Notes: generated by a model from the sequence alone, not told the origin. Counted from the stretch's first letter, positions 8,280 through 16,740 are shown. The stretch: 64,000 nucleotides of DNA from Haemophilus parainfluenzae (GCF_014931395.1 NZ_CP063120.1:1409501-1473500); one strand, 5' to 3'. A program made the numbers and translations.

Positions 8280-8309
8280 GGTGCGTGGTTTGCTCGTTAT
8301 CAAATCCGA

Positions 8310-8960
8310 TTATTCATCGGCTTTGCTTAATTTTTTGCGTAATTTTTTAATGTCGCCTTTCACGCCAACTTTCTGATCTAACCCTAAAGCACGTTCGAGA
8401 TATTGCAAGGCTTGTTCAGGGTTCTTTTCAACCAATAACAAGCCTAATTCACGCAACAATCGCGCACGGCTTTCATCTGGCATGTCACATTCAGCGGTGA
8501 TACGTTGTACTTGCTCTAAGTACGACACTTCGAATGGCTGATTGGCGGCTTGTGCGGTTTTTGCTTGGTCGGCAAATTCTTCCGCCAATAATGTGCCAAG
8601 TGTTCTGGTGAACGGTTCAGGTAAACGCAAATCATGGAATACGGCATAATCAGCAATCTGCAAGGCAAGGTGATATTCCCCACAGTCAATCGCCCACACG
8701 CACCATGTCATCAAGACATTATCTTGTTTGCCTGTTCCGGCAGATAACGCTCCTGTAATCCATGGCAGATAGTCAGGCAAAATTTGCTTTTTAAATGCGG
8801 CTTTGCGTTCTGTCGATTGGATGTTTTTCAAATCCTTTCGATGTCTCGCAAGAATACGGCACATTTTTTCGTATTCCGTGAAGTCGCTTAGATCTTCGGT
8901 TTCTGCCGCATTAGCGATAGCGGCAGAAACTTCGAGAAAGTGACGTTTAGTTGGTCGCAT
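8310..8960 (-). CDS. Terminase small subunit / endonuclease (P2 gpM family)
   Basis: The product has 216 residues. It starts MRPTKRHFLEVSAAIANAAE and contains CRILARHRKDLKNIQSTERK and WCVWAIDCGEYHLALQIADY, all typical of gpM. P2 gpM cuts cos DNA and works with the large subunit gpP. The C-terminal 50 residues are TPR-like (PEQALQYLERALGLDQ). It is 5 bp downstream of the capsid gene. Confidence 0.9.
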   Translation of the reverse strand: MRPTKRHFLEVSAAIANAAETEDLSDFTEYEKMCRILARHRKDLKNIQSTERKAAFKKQILPDYLPWITGALSAGTGKQDNVLMTWCVWAIDCGEYHLALQIADYAVFHDLRLPEPFTRTLGTLLAEEFADQAKTAQAANQPFEVSYLEQVQRITAECDMPDESRARLLRELGLLLVEKNPEQALQYLERALGLDQKVGVKGDIKKLRKKLSKADE

Positions 8961-8965
8961 TATGA

Positions 8966-10000
8966 TTACGCGTGAGTTGGTGCATCAAGAACGGTGATGT
9001 TTTTCGCCATCGCCACTGCTTCGTAGTTTTCAACCACATAAGCTTCATTGGATGACAAGTAATCTTCCACACGGTTGCGTTCCGGCGCGTCTTTTAAGTG
9101 ACGGCGCATACGTTCGTCTTGCACATAGATTGACAAGTTGTCAAGTGATGTCACTAACACAGTGCCTTTAGGGAAGAATGGCACGCTTACGGCTTGTAAG
9201 CCGCCAACTCGTTTTTGGCTGATTACAATGTTGCCCGCTGCTTGTTCACTTGGTTTTGATTGGTTGATAAGCGGGAAGTATTTGTCCGCTAATAAATCGC
9301 TACCCATAATCGCTACAAGTTTTGTGTCGTCACGGTATTGGTCAGGAATGAAATCTTCTTTTAATGCAAAGACTAATGCATCAAGATTTTTATATTCTTT
9401 ACCTTCACCGATTTCGATTTTGCCTGTGCCGCTTTTCGCTTCTTTCATCACACGTGCAGTGGCTTTTTCTTCGATTTGAACTAACCAACCTTTGTTCACG
9501 TCTTGCAATAATGGATTTGATGTGCGGTCGGTTGTTGCCGCCACGCTTGTACCGTTCCAACCGATCATGATACGGTCTAATGCAATTCGCTGTGCTTTTA
9601 AGTTACCGATTCGCGCCGCAAAGTCAGGGAATTTCGCCCAACTGTCTAACGTTGCATAGTTTAAATGCGTGTCAAAGTTGGTTTGTTCGCACGAATATAA
9701 GTTTTCTTGCAAATTGTGAATGTCCGTGGTTTCACGTGCTTTGGTGTTGGTATCTGTGCGGCTTGCAACAGGGGAAAGTACGCCTAAACGCAATGCGGCA
9801 CCTTTCATTTCAGTAACAGGCACAACATTGATGCGCTTTAAGAAATCGGAACTTTCAAGCACTGCATTTTCAAGCTTTTGCTGCATTGTTGGTGTGACGG
9901 TGAATTGCCCGCCATTTGCAACAAATACCACATCTTCGCCGTTATCTTGTGCGACACCTTCAATGTAAGCTTGGAATTTTTGTTGGGTAAATTTATTCAT
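8966..10000 (-). CDS. Major capsid protein precursor (P2 gpN family)
   Basis: The product has 344 residues, close to P2 gpN (357). Recognisable are the start TQQKFQAYIEGVAQDNG, the central RIALDRIMIGWNGTSVAATTD and the C-terminal LSSNEAYVVENYEAVAMAKN. It forms the HK97-fold shell. gpN is normally trimmed at its N-terminus by gpO. It lies between scaffold (21 bp upstream) and small terminase. Confidence 0.93.
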   Translation of the reverse strand: MNKFTQQKFQAYIEGVAQDNGEDVVFVANGGQFTVTPTMQQKLENAVLESSDFLKRINVVPVTEMKGAALRLGVLSPVASRTDTNTKARETTDIHNLQENLYSCEQTNFDTHLNYATLDSWAKFPDFAARIGNLKAQRIALDRIMIGWNGTSVAATTDRTSNPLLQDVNKGWLVQIEEKATARVMKEAKSGTGKIEIGEGKEYKNLDALVFALKEDFIPDQYRDDTKLVAIMGSDLLADKYFPLINQSKPSEQAAGNIVISQKRVGGLQAVSVPFFPKGTVLVTSLDNLSIYVQDERMRRHLKDAPERNRVEDYLSSNEAYVVENYEAVAMAKNITVLDAPTHA

Positions 10001-10021
10001 TTGGTTTTTTCCTAAGATAAA

Positions 10022-10882
10022 TTAAAAGAAGCGGCCGTCAGTTTCAGGTTGTTCACCATAAACTAATGGGCGGGAGTTTTCGGCTTGTGCCGGCTTTTGT
10101 TTGAGTTCTTCAAACGTTGCATGAATTTCTTCATTGCCCGCTTTCATTTCTTCAATGTCGGCTTGTTGATTTGCAAAATCGCCTTGAAGTGCGGTCAATT
10201 TTTCCAAGATGTCTTTTTGTTGCTCGGCTAAAAGCTCAATGGCACTTGATTGGTCTGCAAAGCGTTCATCATCCGATTTTTCTTTTTTCGCAAATAACGC
10301 TTTGATTTTTTCCAACACAGATGGGCTTTTTTCTACTTCTTCAACAAATTCCAATTCTGTTTCAACTGCAGCGGTGAAGATGTTTTCCGCTTTTAATTTG
10401 CGGGCATTTAAGCCATTGTGCGAGAAACTTAACATTTCTGTGCCTAAGCTTGCCGGATTATCCGTTACAGCTAAACCGACTAAGTATGCCTTGCCTGTGT
10501 CTGCAAAATTGGTGTCAATTTCAACTGATGTGTAAACTTTTTGACCTTCTTTATTTAAGGCAATGAGTGCATCAGTTGGTTGCAGTTCGGCTAAAAGCTG
10601 TAACTTGCCATCTTCACGTTCTTCTGCTTTCACGGCTAAGACGTCACCAAAGCAATGAGCATTGGCAAGTTCAGGGAGATAGACAGAAAATTTGATGTGG
10701 TCAAGATTGATGCGAGCGCCGTAGGTGTTTTTTGGATCATAACTTTCAGCCATTTCTTCAATCCAGTTGCGCTGAATTGTGCGGCCGTCAGTTGTTGCCC
10801 CTTCTGTTGCGACAACTACCCATTTAGATTTTTTTGCCATTGGTTGTCCTTTCTGTGGTTGATTTGGCTCAAAGATTGCCAT
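10022..10882 (-). CDS. Capsid scaffolding protein / protease (P2 gpO family)
   Basis: The product has 286 residues. The N-terminal half is the serine-protease part with NLDHIKFSVYLPELAN (His) and QKVYTSVEID (catalytic Ser region). The C-terminal half (about 195-285) is a charged, coiled-coil scaffold (LAEQQKDILEKLTALQGDFANQQ). It assembles the procapsid and cleaves gpN and itself. The start MAIFEPNQPQKGQPMAKKSK could instead be the internal Met 15, which has AAAGGA upstream and gives the usual MAKKSKW start. This is left open. Confidence 0.9.
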   Translation of the reverse strand: MAIFEPNQPQKGQPMAKKSKWVVVATEGATTDGRTIQRNWIEEMAESYDPKNTYGARINLDHIKFSVYLPELANAHCFGDVLAVKAEEREDGKLQLLAELQPTDALIALNKEGQKVYTSVEIDTNFADTGKAYLVGLAVTDNPASLGTEMLSFSHNGLNARKLKAENIFTAAVETELEFVEEVEKSPSVLEKIKALFAKKEKSDDERFADQSSAIELLAEQQKDILEKLTALQGDFANQQADIEEMKAGNEEIHATFEELKQKPAQAENSRPLVYGEQPETDGRFF

Positions 10883-11008
10883 TATTCTGAAAGGTTTAAT
10901 TTTTGCGGTCTATGGGTTGTTTTTGTTGCTTTTCTGTTCACAGGTGCGCTGTAAAGACTAACGCCAGCCCCCTTTCTATTATGCGGTTGTAAATTGAAAG
11001 GATTATGA
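10883..11008. promoter_or_regulatory. Divergent late promoter region between scaffold and large terminase genes
   Basis: These 126 bp separate the leftward O gene from the rightward P gene, so both late transcripts must start here. In P2 the equivalent gap carries two Ogr-activated late promoters. A TGTTG...ACA dyad around 10930-10950 is suggestive but not exact, so no promoter is assigned precisely. Confidence 0.5.
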
Positions 11009-12784
11009 ATGGACGAACAAGTTATCAATCAAGCTTCGCCCGATGTGACGGCGGAAATAAAACGAAAAGCACAACAGATGTATTTTAGCGGTTATAAAAT
11101 CGCTGAAATTGCTCGTCAGCTTGATATTGCCGCGTCCACGATTTCCAGTTGGAAAGATCGCGAAAAATGGGATGATGTCGCCCCTGTTGGGCGGGTGGAA
11201 TTAGCCCTAGAAACAAGATTGAATTTACTGATTGCGAAAGAAGAAAAAAGCGGATCAGACTATAAAGAAATTGATTTGCTCGGTCGCCAAATGGAACGCA
11301 TGGCGAGAGTGAAAAAATATTCTTTCGGTGATGGCAATGAAGTGGATTTAAACCCAAAACTTGCCAATCGAAACAAAGGCGAACGGAAGAAAGCAGAACA
11401 AAATGCCATTGATCAGGAACAAGAAGAATTGTTGATCAATGGCTTTCTTGATGGGATGTTTAATTATCAGCGAGTTTGGCATAAAGCGAAAGAAAACCGC
11501 ATCAGAAATATTTTAAAAAGCCGACAAATCGGGGCAACTTACTATTTCGCCCATGAAGCCTTTATTGATGCATTGACGACTGGACACAATCAAATCTTTT
11601 TGTCTGCCAGTAAAAAACAGGCGTTGCAGTTCCGCTCTTACATTGTGAACTATGCCAAGCAAACGGCTGATGTAGATTTAAAAGGCGAAACCATCAAACT
11701 GCCAAATGGGGCAGAATTGATTTTTCTTGGCACGAACTCCGCCACGGCTCAATCGTATCACGGCAATTTATATTTTGATGAAGTGTTTTGGGTGCCTAAA
11801 TTTGATGTGATGCGTAAAGTGGCATCAGGTATGGCGGCGCAAAAGATGTATCGCCAAACGTATTTTTCAACGCCGACCACGATTGCCCATCCTGCTTATG
11901 CGTTTTTCTCTGGAAAAGCATTTAATAAAAATCGGGCCAAGGCTGACAAAGTTGAAATTGACATTTCGCACGAGAATTTAAAAAGCGGGAAACTTTGTGC
12001 TGACCGCCAATGGAAGCAGATTGTTACCATTAATGATGCGATGGAAGGTGGGTGCAACCTATTCAATATTGATGACCTGATCGCAGAAAACAGCAAAGAA
12101 GAATTTGAACAGTTGTTTTTATGCCAGTTCGCGGATGATAACACGTCGGCGTTTAAATTTGCCGACTTGCAACTTTGCCAAGTGGATAGTTTAGAAGAAT
12201 GGCATGATTACAAGCCATTCTATCAACGCCCATTCGGTAATCGTGAAGTGTGGTTAGGTTATGACCCCGCCTTTACTGGCGACCGTGCAGCGTTGGCGAT
12301 TATTGCCCCGCCTAAAGTGGAAGGCGGTGATTATCGTGTTTTGCATTGGCAAACATTTCACGGCATGGATTATGAAGCACAAGCGAGCAGAATTAAAAGT
12401 TTCTGTGATGATTACAATGTCGCCCGCATTGTGATTGATAAAACTGGGATGGGTTCAGGCGTATTCCAAGAAGTTAAAAAATTCTATCCAATGGCAATCG
12501 GTCTTGATTACAACGCCGATCTAAAAAATGAGATGGTATTAAAAACGCAAAACTTAATTCAGAAACGCCGCCTTAAATTTGATGGAAACGAAATCATCAC
12601 CAGTTTTATGACAGTCAAAAAACGGATTACCGGAACAGGGAAGATTACTTATGTATCTGACCGTTCAGAAGATGCAAGCCATGGCGACTTATCATGGGCA
12701 ATTATGAACTGCATTTTAAATGTGCCTTATGGTTTAAACGGCGATGTGTCAAGTAACCAATCAACCATTTTCACTTTTGAATAG
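11009..12784 (+). CDS. Terminase large subunit (P2 gpP family)
   Basis: The product has 591 residues, the family length. An N-terminal helix-turn-helix (about 29-52: YKIAEIARQLDIAASTISSW) is typical of P2-type terminases. The ATPase domain has a deviant Walker A (KSRQIGATYYFA, about 170-180) and Walker B LYFDEVFWV. The nuclease domain contains LGYDPAFTGDRAALAI and VIDKTGMGSGVF. It translocates DNA into procapsids and cuts cos. The start at 11009 follows AAAGGA at 10997-11002. It is followed by the portal gene after 9 bp. Confidence 0.94.
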   Translation: MDEQVINQASPDVTAEIKRKAQQMYFSGYKIAEIARQLDIAASTISSWKDREKWDDVAPVGRVELALETRLNLLIAKEEKSGSDYKEIDLLGRQMERMARVKKYSFGDGNEVDLNPKLANRNKGERKKAEQNAIDQEQEELLINGFLDGMFNYQRVWHKAKENRIRNILKSRQIGATYYFAHEAFIDALTTGHNQIFLSASKKQALQFRSYIVNYAKQTADVDLKGETIKLPNGAELIFLGTNSATAQSYHGNLYFDEVFWVPKFDVMRKVASGMAAQKMYRQTYFSTPTTIAHPAYAFFSGKAFNKNRAKADKVEIDISHENLKSGKLCADRQWKQIVTINDAMEGGCNLFNIDDLIAENSKEEFEQLFLCQFADDNTSAFKFADLQLCQVDSLEEWHDYKPFYQRPFGNREVWLGYDPAFTGDRAALAIIAPPKVEGGDYRVLHWQTFHGMDYEAQASRIKSFCDDYNVARIVIDKTGMGSGVFQEVKKFYPMAIGLDYNADLKNEMVLKTQNLIQKRRLKFDGNEIITSFMTVKKRITGTGKITYVSDRSEDASHGDLSWAIMNCILNVPYGLNGDVSSNQSTIFTFE

Positions 12785-12793
12785 GATTACCAA

Positions 12794-13804
12794 ATGAGCA
12801 AAAAAACAAAAAAATCAACCGCACTTTCAACGGGAAATCAAGCACAGGCGTTCAGCTTTGGTGAACCTATTCCCGTGCTTGACCGTGCAGAAGTATTGAA
12901 TTATTTCGAAAGCGTGTTGATGTATGAGAAATATTACAACCCGCCAATTAATTTAAGTTATCTTGCCAAAGCCTTAAATGCATCTGCACATCATAACAGT
13001 GCGATCACGGTGAAGAAAAACATTTTGCTTTCTACCTGTAAAACGACTGCACTTTTACCACGCACGCAGTTAGAAAAACTGGTGCAAGATTACTTAGTAT
13101 TCGGTAATGCTTACCTTGAAAAAGTTGAAAACACATTCGGGAAAGTGATTGCGTTAAAATCGCCCCTTGCAAAATATATGCGCGTTGGCGTGAAGAAAGG
13201 CATTTTTTATCAGATAGTTAATGGCTTTGATGAATATGAATTCCCGAAAGATGCAGTGTTTAATCTGATCAACCCTGATGTGAACCAAGAGATTTACGGC
13301 GTGCCGGAATATTTAGCGGCATTACAATCGGCTTTCTTAAATGAAAGTGCGACATTGTTCCGTCGCAAATATTATTTGAACGGTGCGCATGCGGGGTCGA
13401 TTATTTACATGACTGACCCAACACAAAACAAAGACGATATTGAAGCAATCAAAACACAAATCCGTCAAACAAAAGGCACTGGCAACTTTAAGAATTTGTT
13501 TGTGTATATTCCAAATGGCAAAAAAGACGGGATGCAAGTCATTCCATTGTCTGATGCAGTGGCGAAAGATGACTTTTTGAATATCAAAAATGCAAGCCGT
13601 GATGATGTATTGGCGGCCCATCGTGTGCCACCGCAATTAATGGGGATTGTGCCTAATAACACAGGCGGCTTTGGTGACGTAGAGAAAGCAACGCGAGTAT
13701 TTTTTATCAATGAGATTATCCCACTGCAAGAACGCTTGAAAGAGATTAACAGTTGGGTAGGGGAAGAAGTGATCACGTTTACAGAATACAAATTACTACA
13801 ATAG
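12794..13804 (+). CDS. Portal protein (P2 gpQ family)
   Basis: The product has 336 residues, close to P2 gpQ (344). Diagnostic stretches are AFSFGEPIPVLDRAEVLNYFE, YYNPPINLSYLAKALNASAHH and the C-terminal AAHRVPPQLMGIVPNNTGGFG. It forms the dodecameric head vertex for DNA entry and tail attachment. An uptake signal at 12818-12826 encodes STAL in the N-terminal tail. A strong terminator follows 17 bp after the stop. Confidence 0.94.
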   Translation: MSKKTKKSTALSTGNQAQAFSFGEPIPVLDRAEVLNYFESVLMYEKYYNPPINLSYLAKALNASAHHNSAITVKKNILLSTCKTTALLPRTQLEKLVQDYLVFGNAYLEKVENTFGKVIALKSPLAKYMRVGVKKGIFYQIVNGFDEYEFPKDAVFNLINPDVNQEIYGVPEYLAALQSAFLNESATLFRRKYYLNGAHAGSIIYMTDPTQNKDDIEAIKTQIRQTKGTGNFKNLFVYIPNGKKDGMQVIPLSDAVAKDDFLNIKNASRDDVLAAHRVPPQLMGIVPNNTGGFGDVEKATRVFFINEIIPLQERLKEINSWVGEEVITFTEYKLLQ

Positions 13805-13821
13805 ATCCTTTCAAAATAAAC

Positions 13822-13848
13822 AACCCGCAGAAATGCGGGTTTTTTATT
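13822..13848 (+). terminator. Terminator after portal gene
   Basis: An 8-bp stem AACCCGCA / TGCGGGTT is followed by TTTTTATT, immediately after the rightward late operon. This is a classical Rho-independent terminator. Confidence 0.85.
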
Positions 13849-14270
13849 GTGCAGATAACTGTTTTTGTCTTGTATAGTATTAATATCTCCCAAGTTTATT
13901 ATATCAAATCAATCAATAAAACAAACTTTAAAGCCCTGTTTTAACCCGATTTTTCGCCCAAATGCACGCACAAAAAATCGCAGACAAAACCTCGCCACGC
14001 CCGCACAGTAAATGTGTGTGTTTCAACGCAAATTTAGATCCTTCACAAAGCCTTTTCAGATCTACTGCCTTTTAGATCCTTTTAATCAAATCCTTTAACG
14101 CAAAATAACGCAGGAAAATGCAAATTTTGGTGATATAATCTTGGCAATTTTAGGCTAAATAACGTCTGAATTGGCGTCCTGTTTTTTTATTGTAGTAAGC
14201 GTGGTAGTAAGCTGATTTTATCTTTGAAATATATCTTTTAAAAACAAAGTGATATTTATCTAGATCAGTT
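13849..14270. other. Non-coding prophage end: presumed cos/attachment region with short direct repeats
   Basis: These 422 bp have no convincing ORF. Two copies of TTTAGATCCTT occur near 14034 and 14081. A tandem GTAGTAAGC pair (14192-14200 and 14204-14212, 12-bp period) lies about 60 bp from the att core. The second pair resembles arm-type sites of a tyrosine integrase. The cos site of P2-like phages lies beyond gene Q, so it may be here, but I cannot pinpoint it. Confidence 0.5.
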
Positions 14271-14286
14271 TCCGCCAGCTCCACCA
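14271..14286 (+). repeat. att site: tmRNA (ssrA) 3'-end fragment
   Basis: The 16 bases TCCGCCAGCTCCACCA match the 3' end of bacterial tmRNA (acceptor strand CAGCTCC plus CCA). Only this tail is present; no tmRNA body lies upstream. It is followed 36 bp later by a terminator. This is what an integrase leaves at the far end of a prophage inserted in ssrA. The functional ssrA should be at the other end of the prophage, left of this window. Confidence 0.7.
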
Positions 14287-14321
14287 CAAAATAAACCTAT
14301 CAAGTCCTATGAAAGACTTTA

Positions 14322-14355
14322 AAGCCTTGAAAATAATGACTTCAAGGCTTTTTTA
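14322..14355 (+). terminator. Probable original ssrA terminator
   Basis: A 9-bp stem AGCCTTGAA / TTCAAGGCT with a 9-base loop is followed by TTTTTATT. It lies downstream of the tmRNA 3'-end fragment and reads in the same direction, so it is likely the terminator separated from ssrA by prophage insertion. Confidence 0.7.
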
Positions 14356-14486
14356 TTGCACTTTTAACTTCTATCAAACTCTCGAATTTGAGTAGTATGT
14401 TTAATAGTTGGCGCTTATTGATTGGTTAAATTGTTGTATTAGTAAAGTGCTTAGTAATCGGTAAATTATCAGCTAAAGGAGAAAAA

Positions 14487-15065
14487 ATGAATATTTTATT
14501 ATTAGACGGTGGTAAAGATTTCGGACATTCACATGGCGAGTTGAACCACACACTTCACAAAAAAGCGAAAGAAGTTTTGACCGCACTTGGACACAATGTA
14601 CAAGAAACCGTGATTGATGCCGGCTATGATGTTGAAGCAGAAATCGAAAAATTCTTGTGGATGGATGCCGTGATTTGGCAGATGCCAGGTTGGTGGATGC
14701 ACGAACCTTGGACAGTGAAAAAATACATAGACGAAGTATTAACCGCTGGACACGGTAAGCTTTACCACAGTGATGGCCGCCATCGTGTCAATCCGACTGA
14801 AGGCTACGGCACAGGTGGCTTATTACAAGGCAAAAAACACATGCTCTCACTTACCTGGAATGCGCCGATTGAAGCCTTTACCCGCGAAGGTGACTTCTTT
14901 GAAGGCAAAGGCGTGGATGCGTTATACATGCACTTCCACAAACTCAACGAATTCATCGGTTTGACTCGTCTGCCAACATTCTTATGTAACGATGTGATTA
15001 AAAATCCACAAGTAGAACAATACTTAGCAGACTACCAAGCACATTTGGAAAAAGTATTCGGTTAA
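14487..15065 (+). CDS. mdaB: NAD(P)H quinone oxidoreductase MdaB
   Basis: This 192-residue protein belongs to the flavodoxin-fold NQO1/MdaB family. It starts MNILLLDGGKDFGHSHGELN (FMN/FAD phosphate loop) and contains WQMPGWWMHEPWTVKKYIDEV and YGTGGLLQGKKHMLSLTWNAP, both typical of MdaB. It reduces quinones by two electrons in the cytoplasm and protects against oxidative stress. The ribosome site AAAGGAG is 6 bp upstream. It was probably originally convergent with the GlxA-type regulator now at 17730, from which foreign DNA separates it. Confidence 0.92.
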   Translation: MNILLLDGGKDFGHSHGELNHTLHKKAKEVLTALGHNVQETVIDAGYDVEAEIEKFLWMDAVIWQMPGWWMHEPWTVKKYIDEVLTAGHGKLYHSDGRHRVNPTEGYGTGGLLQGKKHMLSLTWNAPIEAFTREGDFFEGKGVDALYMHFHKLNEFIGLTRLPTFLCNDVIKNPQVEQYLADYQAHLEKVFG

Positions 15066-15082
15066 TTGTAAAATATTAGTTT

Positions 15083-15117
15083 AAAAGGTGAGCATTTGAA
15101 CTCACCTTTTTTATTTT
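15083..15117 (+). terminator. mdaB terminator
   Basis: A 9-bp stem AAAGGTGAG / CTCACCTTT with a 10-base loop is followed by TTTTATTTTT, 18 bp after the mdaB stop. Confidence 0.85.
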
Positions 15118-15164
15118 TCTCTAATCAAATTTCCTAACGGGGAAGGGAAGAGGAATAGACTGAC

Positions 15165-15384
15165 TTTAGATCAAACAAGCGGTCAAATTTTGATGGAGAT
15201 TTACAAAAACACCTAAAAATTTGACCGCACTTTAAAATAAAAAGATCTAAACATCCTCAATTTGAAACTGCTTACGCCAGCGATTAGGTGAAATCTTATG
15301 TTTTTTCAAGAAGTGCTGACGCAAGGCGGTATCGCTATGAAATCCACTTTGTTCTGCAATGTCAGTGATAGATAAATCTGTGCT
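15165..15384. repeat. Direct repeat copy 1 (about 220 bp) with truncated regulator 3' end
   Basis: This is nearly identical to 17647-17867. It contains an uptake-signal pair (ACAAGCGGT at one end, ACCGCACTT at the other) and, on the minus strand, the last 45 or so codons of the GlxA/AraC-type regulator whose intact copy ends at 17730. Identity stops abruptly at 15384, where foreign DNA begins. The regulator fragment (about 15247-15384) is non-functional. Confidence 0.88.
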
Positions 15385-15499
15385 ATCAGATAGTCACGTC
15401 GCTGTTGTTACTGATAGCAATAGTGAGTATAGTTATCCATATGTAAGTACGTACGGTGGGGATTATTGGATTTTACCTAAGGGGAAATGTTCATGTTAA
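15385..15499 (+). pseudogene. C-terminal fragment of an unknown gene cut at the repeat boundary
   Basis: An open frame without a start runs from the junction to a TAA at 15497-15499 and ends in WILPKGKCSC. It has a Tyr/Ser-rich segment (SEYSYPYVSTYGGDYW). Its stop overlaps the start of the next gene (ATG 15487), as genes in an operon do, so the two were probably translationally coupled in the donor. The 5' part is absent. Family not recognised. Confidence 0.45.
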
Positions 15500-16131
15500 T
15501 TAAAAAATTTCTTTTTACATGTTTTATTGCCATAGTTTTTGCCGATGCTAATGCTTGTACCCGCACTATTAACGAGGGTTGTGAGAAGACTATTCAATTT
15601 ACAATGGATGATAATATTACTGTTTCCAATGTGATACATTGGGAAATCATGCCTGGAAAATATGTTCTGAATTTTAGACATTATCGAGCATCAGACTCGG
15701 AAGGAGTGGTTCATCGGTTGACTGAGAATCAGCTCATTAATGCCATTAAGTATTCCATTGCGCAAATCGATAAAAATAAATTGTATGCAATACAGTTAAA
15801 CTGGAGCAGTAGCGAGACATCACGGAAGTCGGTTGAGAAAGCGCTTAAGGAAAATACTTTGTTGGGCGGCAAGTATTCGGCATTCGATAAAAAGATACAA
15901 AAGATTATAACGAAATCTTTTATTCAAAGCCCGTTCATACAGAATTTGTGCATGCAGATTGATAATCTGAAGATGAGCTGTAATTTCAAATCATATTTCT
16001 TAGAACCTCTTTTGTTTAAGACGGGGGAGTTTAGCTCCGGAAAAACTATTCGCTCAGATGGAAATGCAAATATCGATTGGATTGGTTTAGCTTCATATGA
16101 ACTGTGGTTTAGTATTCCTATTAGTCAGTAA
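15487..16131 (+). CDS. Secreted protein of unknown function
   Basis: The product has 214 residues (212 from the second Met). There is a signal peptide at about residues 1-24 (KKFLFTCFIAIVFADANA), followed by CTRTINEGCEKTI, so an early Cys pair may form a disulfide. The mature part has about 190 residues with alternating beta-rich and charged segments. No family is recognised. It follows a truncated partner gene and is followed by a DUS-type terminator hairpin, which points to a Neisseriaceae donor. Confidence 0.65.
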   Translation: MFMLIKKFLFTCFIAIVFADANACTRTINEGCEKTIQFTMDDNITVSNVIHWEIMPGKYVLNFRHYRASDSEGVVHRLTENQLINAIKYSIAQIDKNKLYAIQLNWSSSETSRKSVEKALKENTLLGGKYSAFDKKIQKIITKSFIQSPFIQNLCMQIDNLKMSCNFKSYFLEPLLFKTGEFSSGKTIRSDGNANIDWIGLASYELWFSIPISQ

Positions 16132-16167
16132 GCAAACATAGACTAAGTTGAAAATCCAACTTTCAAA

Positions 16168-16198
16168 AAGGTCGTCTGAAAAACTTTCAGACGGCCTA
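16168..16198. terminator. Terminator-like hairpin made of two Neisserial DUS variants
   Basis: The left arm AGGTCGTCTGAA (16169-16180) and the right arm, AGGCCGTCTGAA on the minus strand (16186-16197), form a stem with one G-U type mismatch, just after the 214-residue gene. The two arms correspond to two DUS dialects known in Neisseriaceae. Inverted DUS pairs commonly act as terminators in that family. Confidence 0.8.
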
Positions 16199-16316
16199 AA
16201 ATACATCCTCCTCAGGCGAGAACAAAAGTTAGTCTCTACAAGACGGCTGTCCCTGTCATAAAAATACTGAGAAGAAGCCTAAGCTGCATCAGCACCGAAG
16301 ATTAAAGAGGTGGCAA

Positions 16317-16726
16317 AATGTCCAGATTACTTTAGACCTTGCGCGCATATGTACGCGACCATTGAATGGTATGCCATTTGATTTTAGAACTTCAGGTTGG
16401 ACCGGTTTAGATTTGGGCATCTTCCATGAACATATTTTCTTTGATGATGGTACAAATATTGGATTTACAACTACAGGGCCATTTTCTGAAACAGCCCTAA
16501 AATAATTGCCAAATATAAATGCTCAGGAAAACATTATGATGATTTGAAAATGAAAAAAGCAGTAAATCAAGTGGAAGAAATGAGGGTGGTTTTACCTAAG
16601 AGTTCAAATCGACATGACGGAGTAGTTATTGGAAAAAAATATGGGAATAACACATATCATGTTGTGTCCAATAATTGCCAAGATTTTACTTCTGATGCCA
16701 AAAAAGCTTACAAAAACATTAAATAA
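16317..16726 (+). pseudogene. Frameshifted toxin-like domain (possible papain/LRAT-type tip)
   Basis: Two reading frames join across a one-base shift near 16495-16505. The first contains GWTGLDLGIFHEHIFFDDG then TGPFSE and stops at a TAA at about 16504. The second continues KHYDDLKMKKAVNQVEE and ends YHVVSNNCQDFTSDAKKAY. A His in the HEHIFF strand and a Cys in the NNCQD motif suggest a papain-like/LRAT-type cysteine enzyme of the sort found at the C-terminus of polymorphic toxins. There is no N-terminal delivery domain. The second part alone could start at a TTG at 16544 (60 residues), but expression is doubtful. Enzyme class is inference. Confidence 0.45.
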
Positions 16727-16740
16727 TCTAGGATTGAAGA

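Larger units (their letters stand above)
1..14286. mobile_element. Right part of a P2/HP1-type prophage, probably integrated in ssrA
   Basis: A continuous set of P2-family morphogenesis and lysis genes runs from the tail/baseplate genes at the window's left edge to the portal gene at 13.8 kb. Capsid, lysis and tail genes read leftward, and the large terminase and portal read rightward, as in P2, where the P-Q pair diverges from O-N-M-L. The element ends at a short copy of the tmRNA 3' end (14271-14286). Integrase, repressor, replication and sheath/tube genes are not in the window and must lie to the left. All genes seen are intact, so the prophage may be functional. The boundary is inferred from the tmRNA-like core, not from both att sites. 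Confidence 0.85.

Noticed and set aside
10925..10955. Ogr-type late promoter dyad
   Set aside because: A TGT...ACA pair is present but its spacing is off by one from the usual 12 bases, so only the general promoter region was annotated.
13980..14030. Possible cos site (GC-rich stretch around CTCGCCACGCCCGCAC)
   Set aside because: Placement beyond the portal gene fits, but similarity to the P2 cos core is too weak to call.
16201..16316. Further upstream coding part of the toxin-like pseudogene
   Set aside because: Short frames exist but none shows a convincing domain or start, so the feature was not extended.
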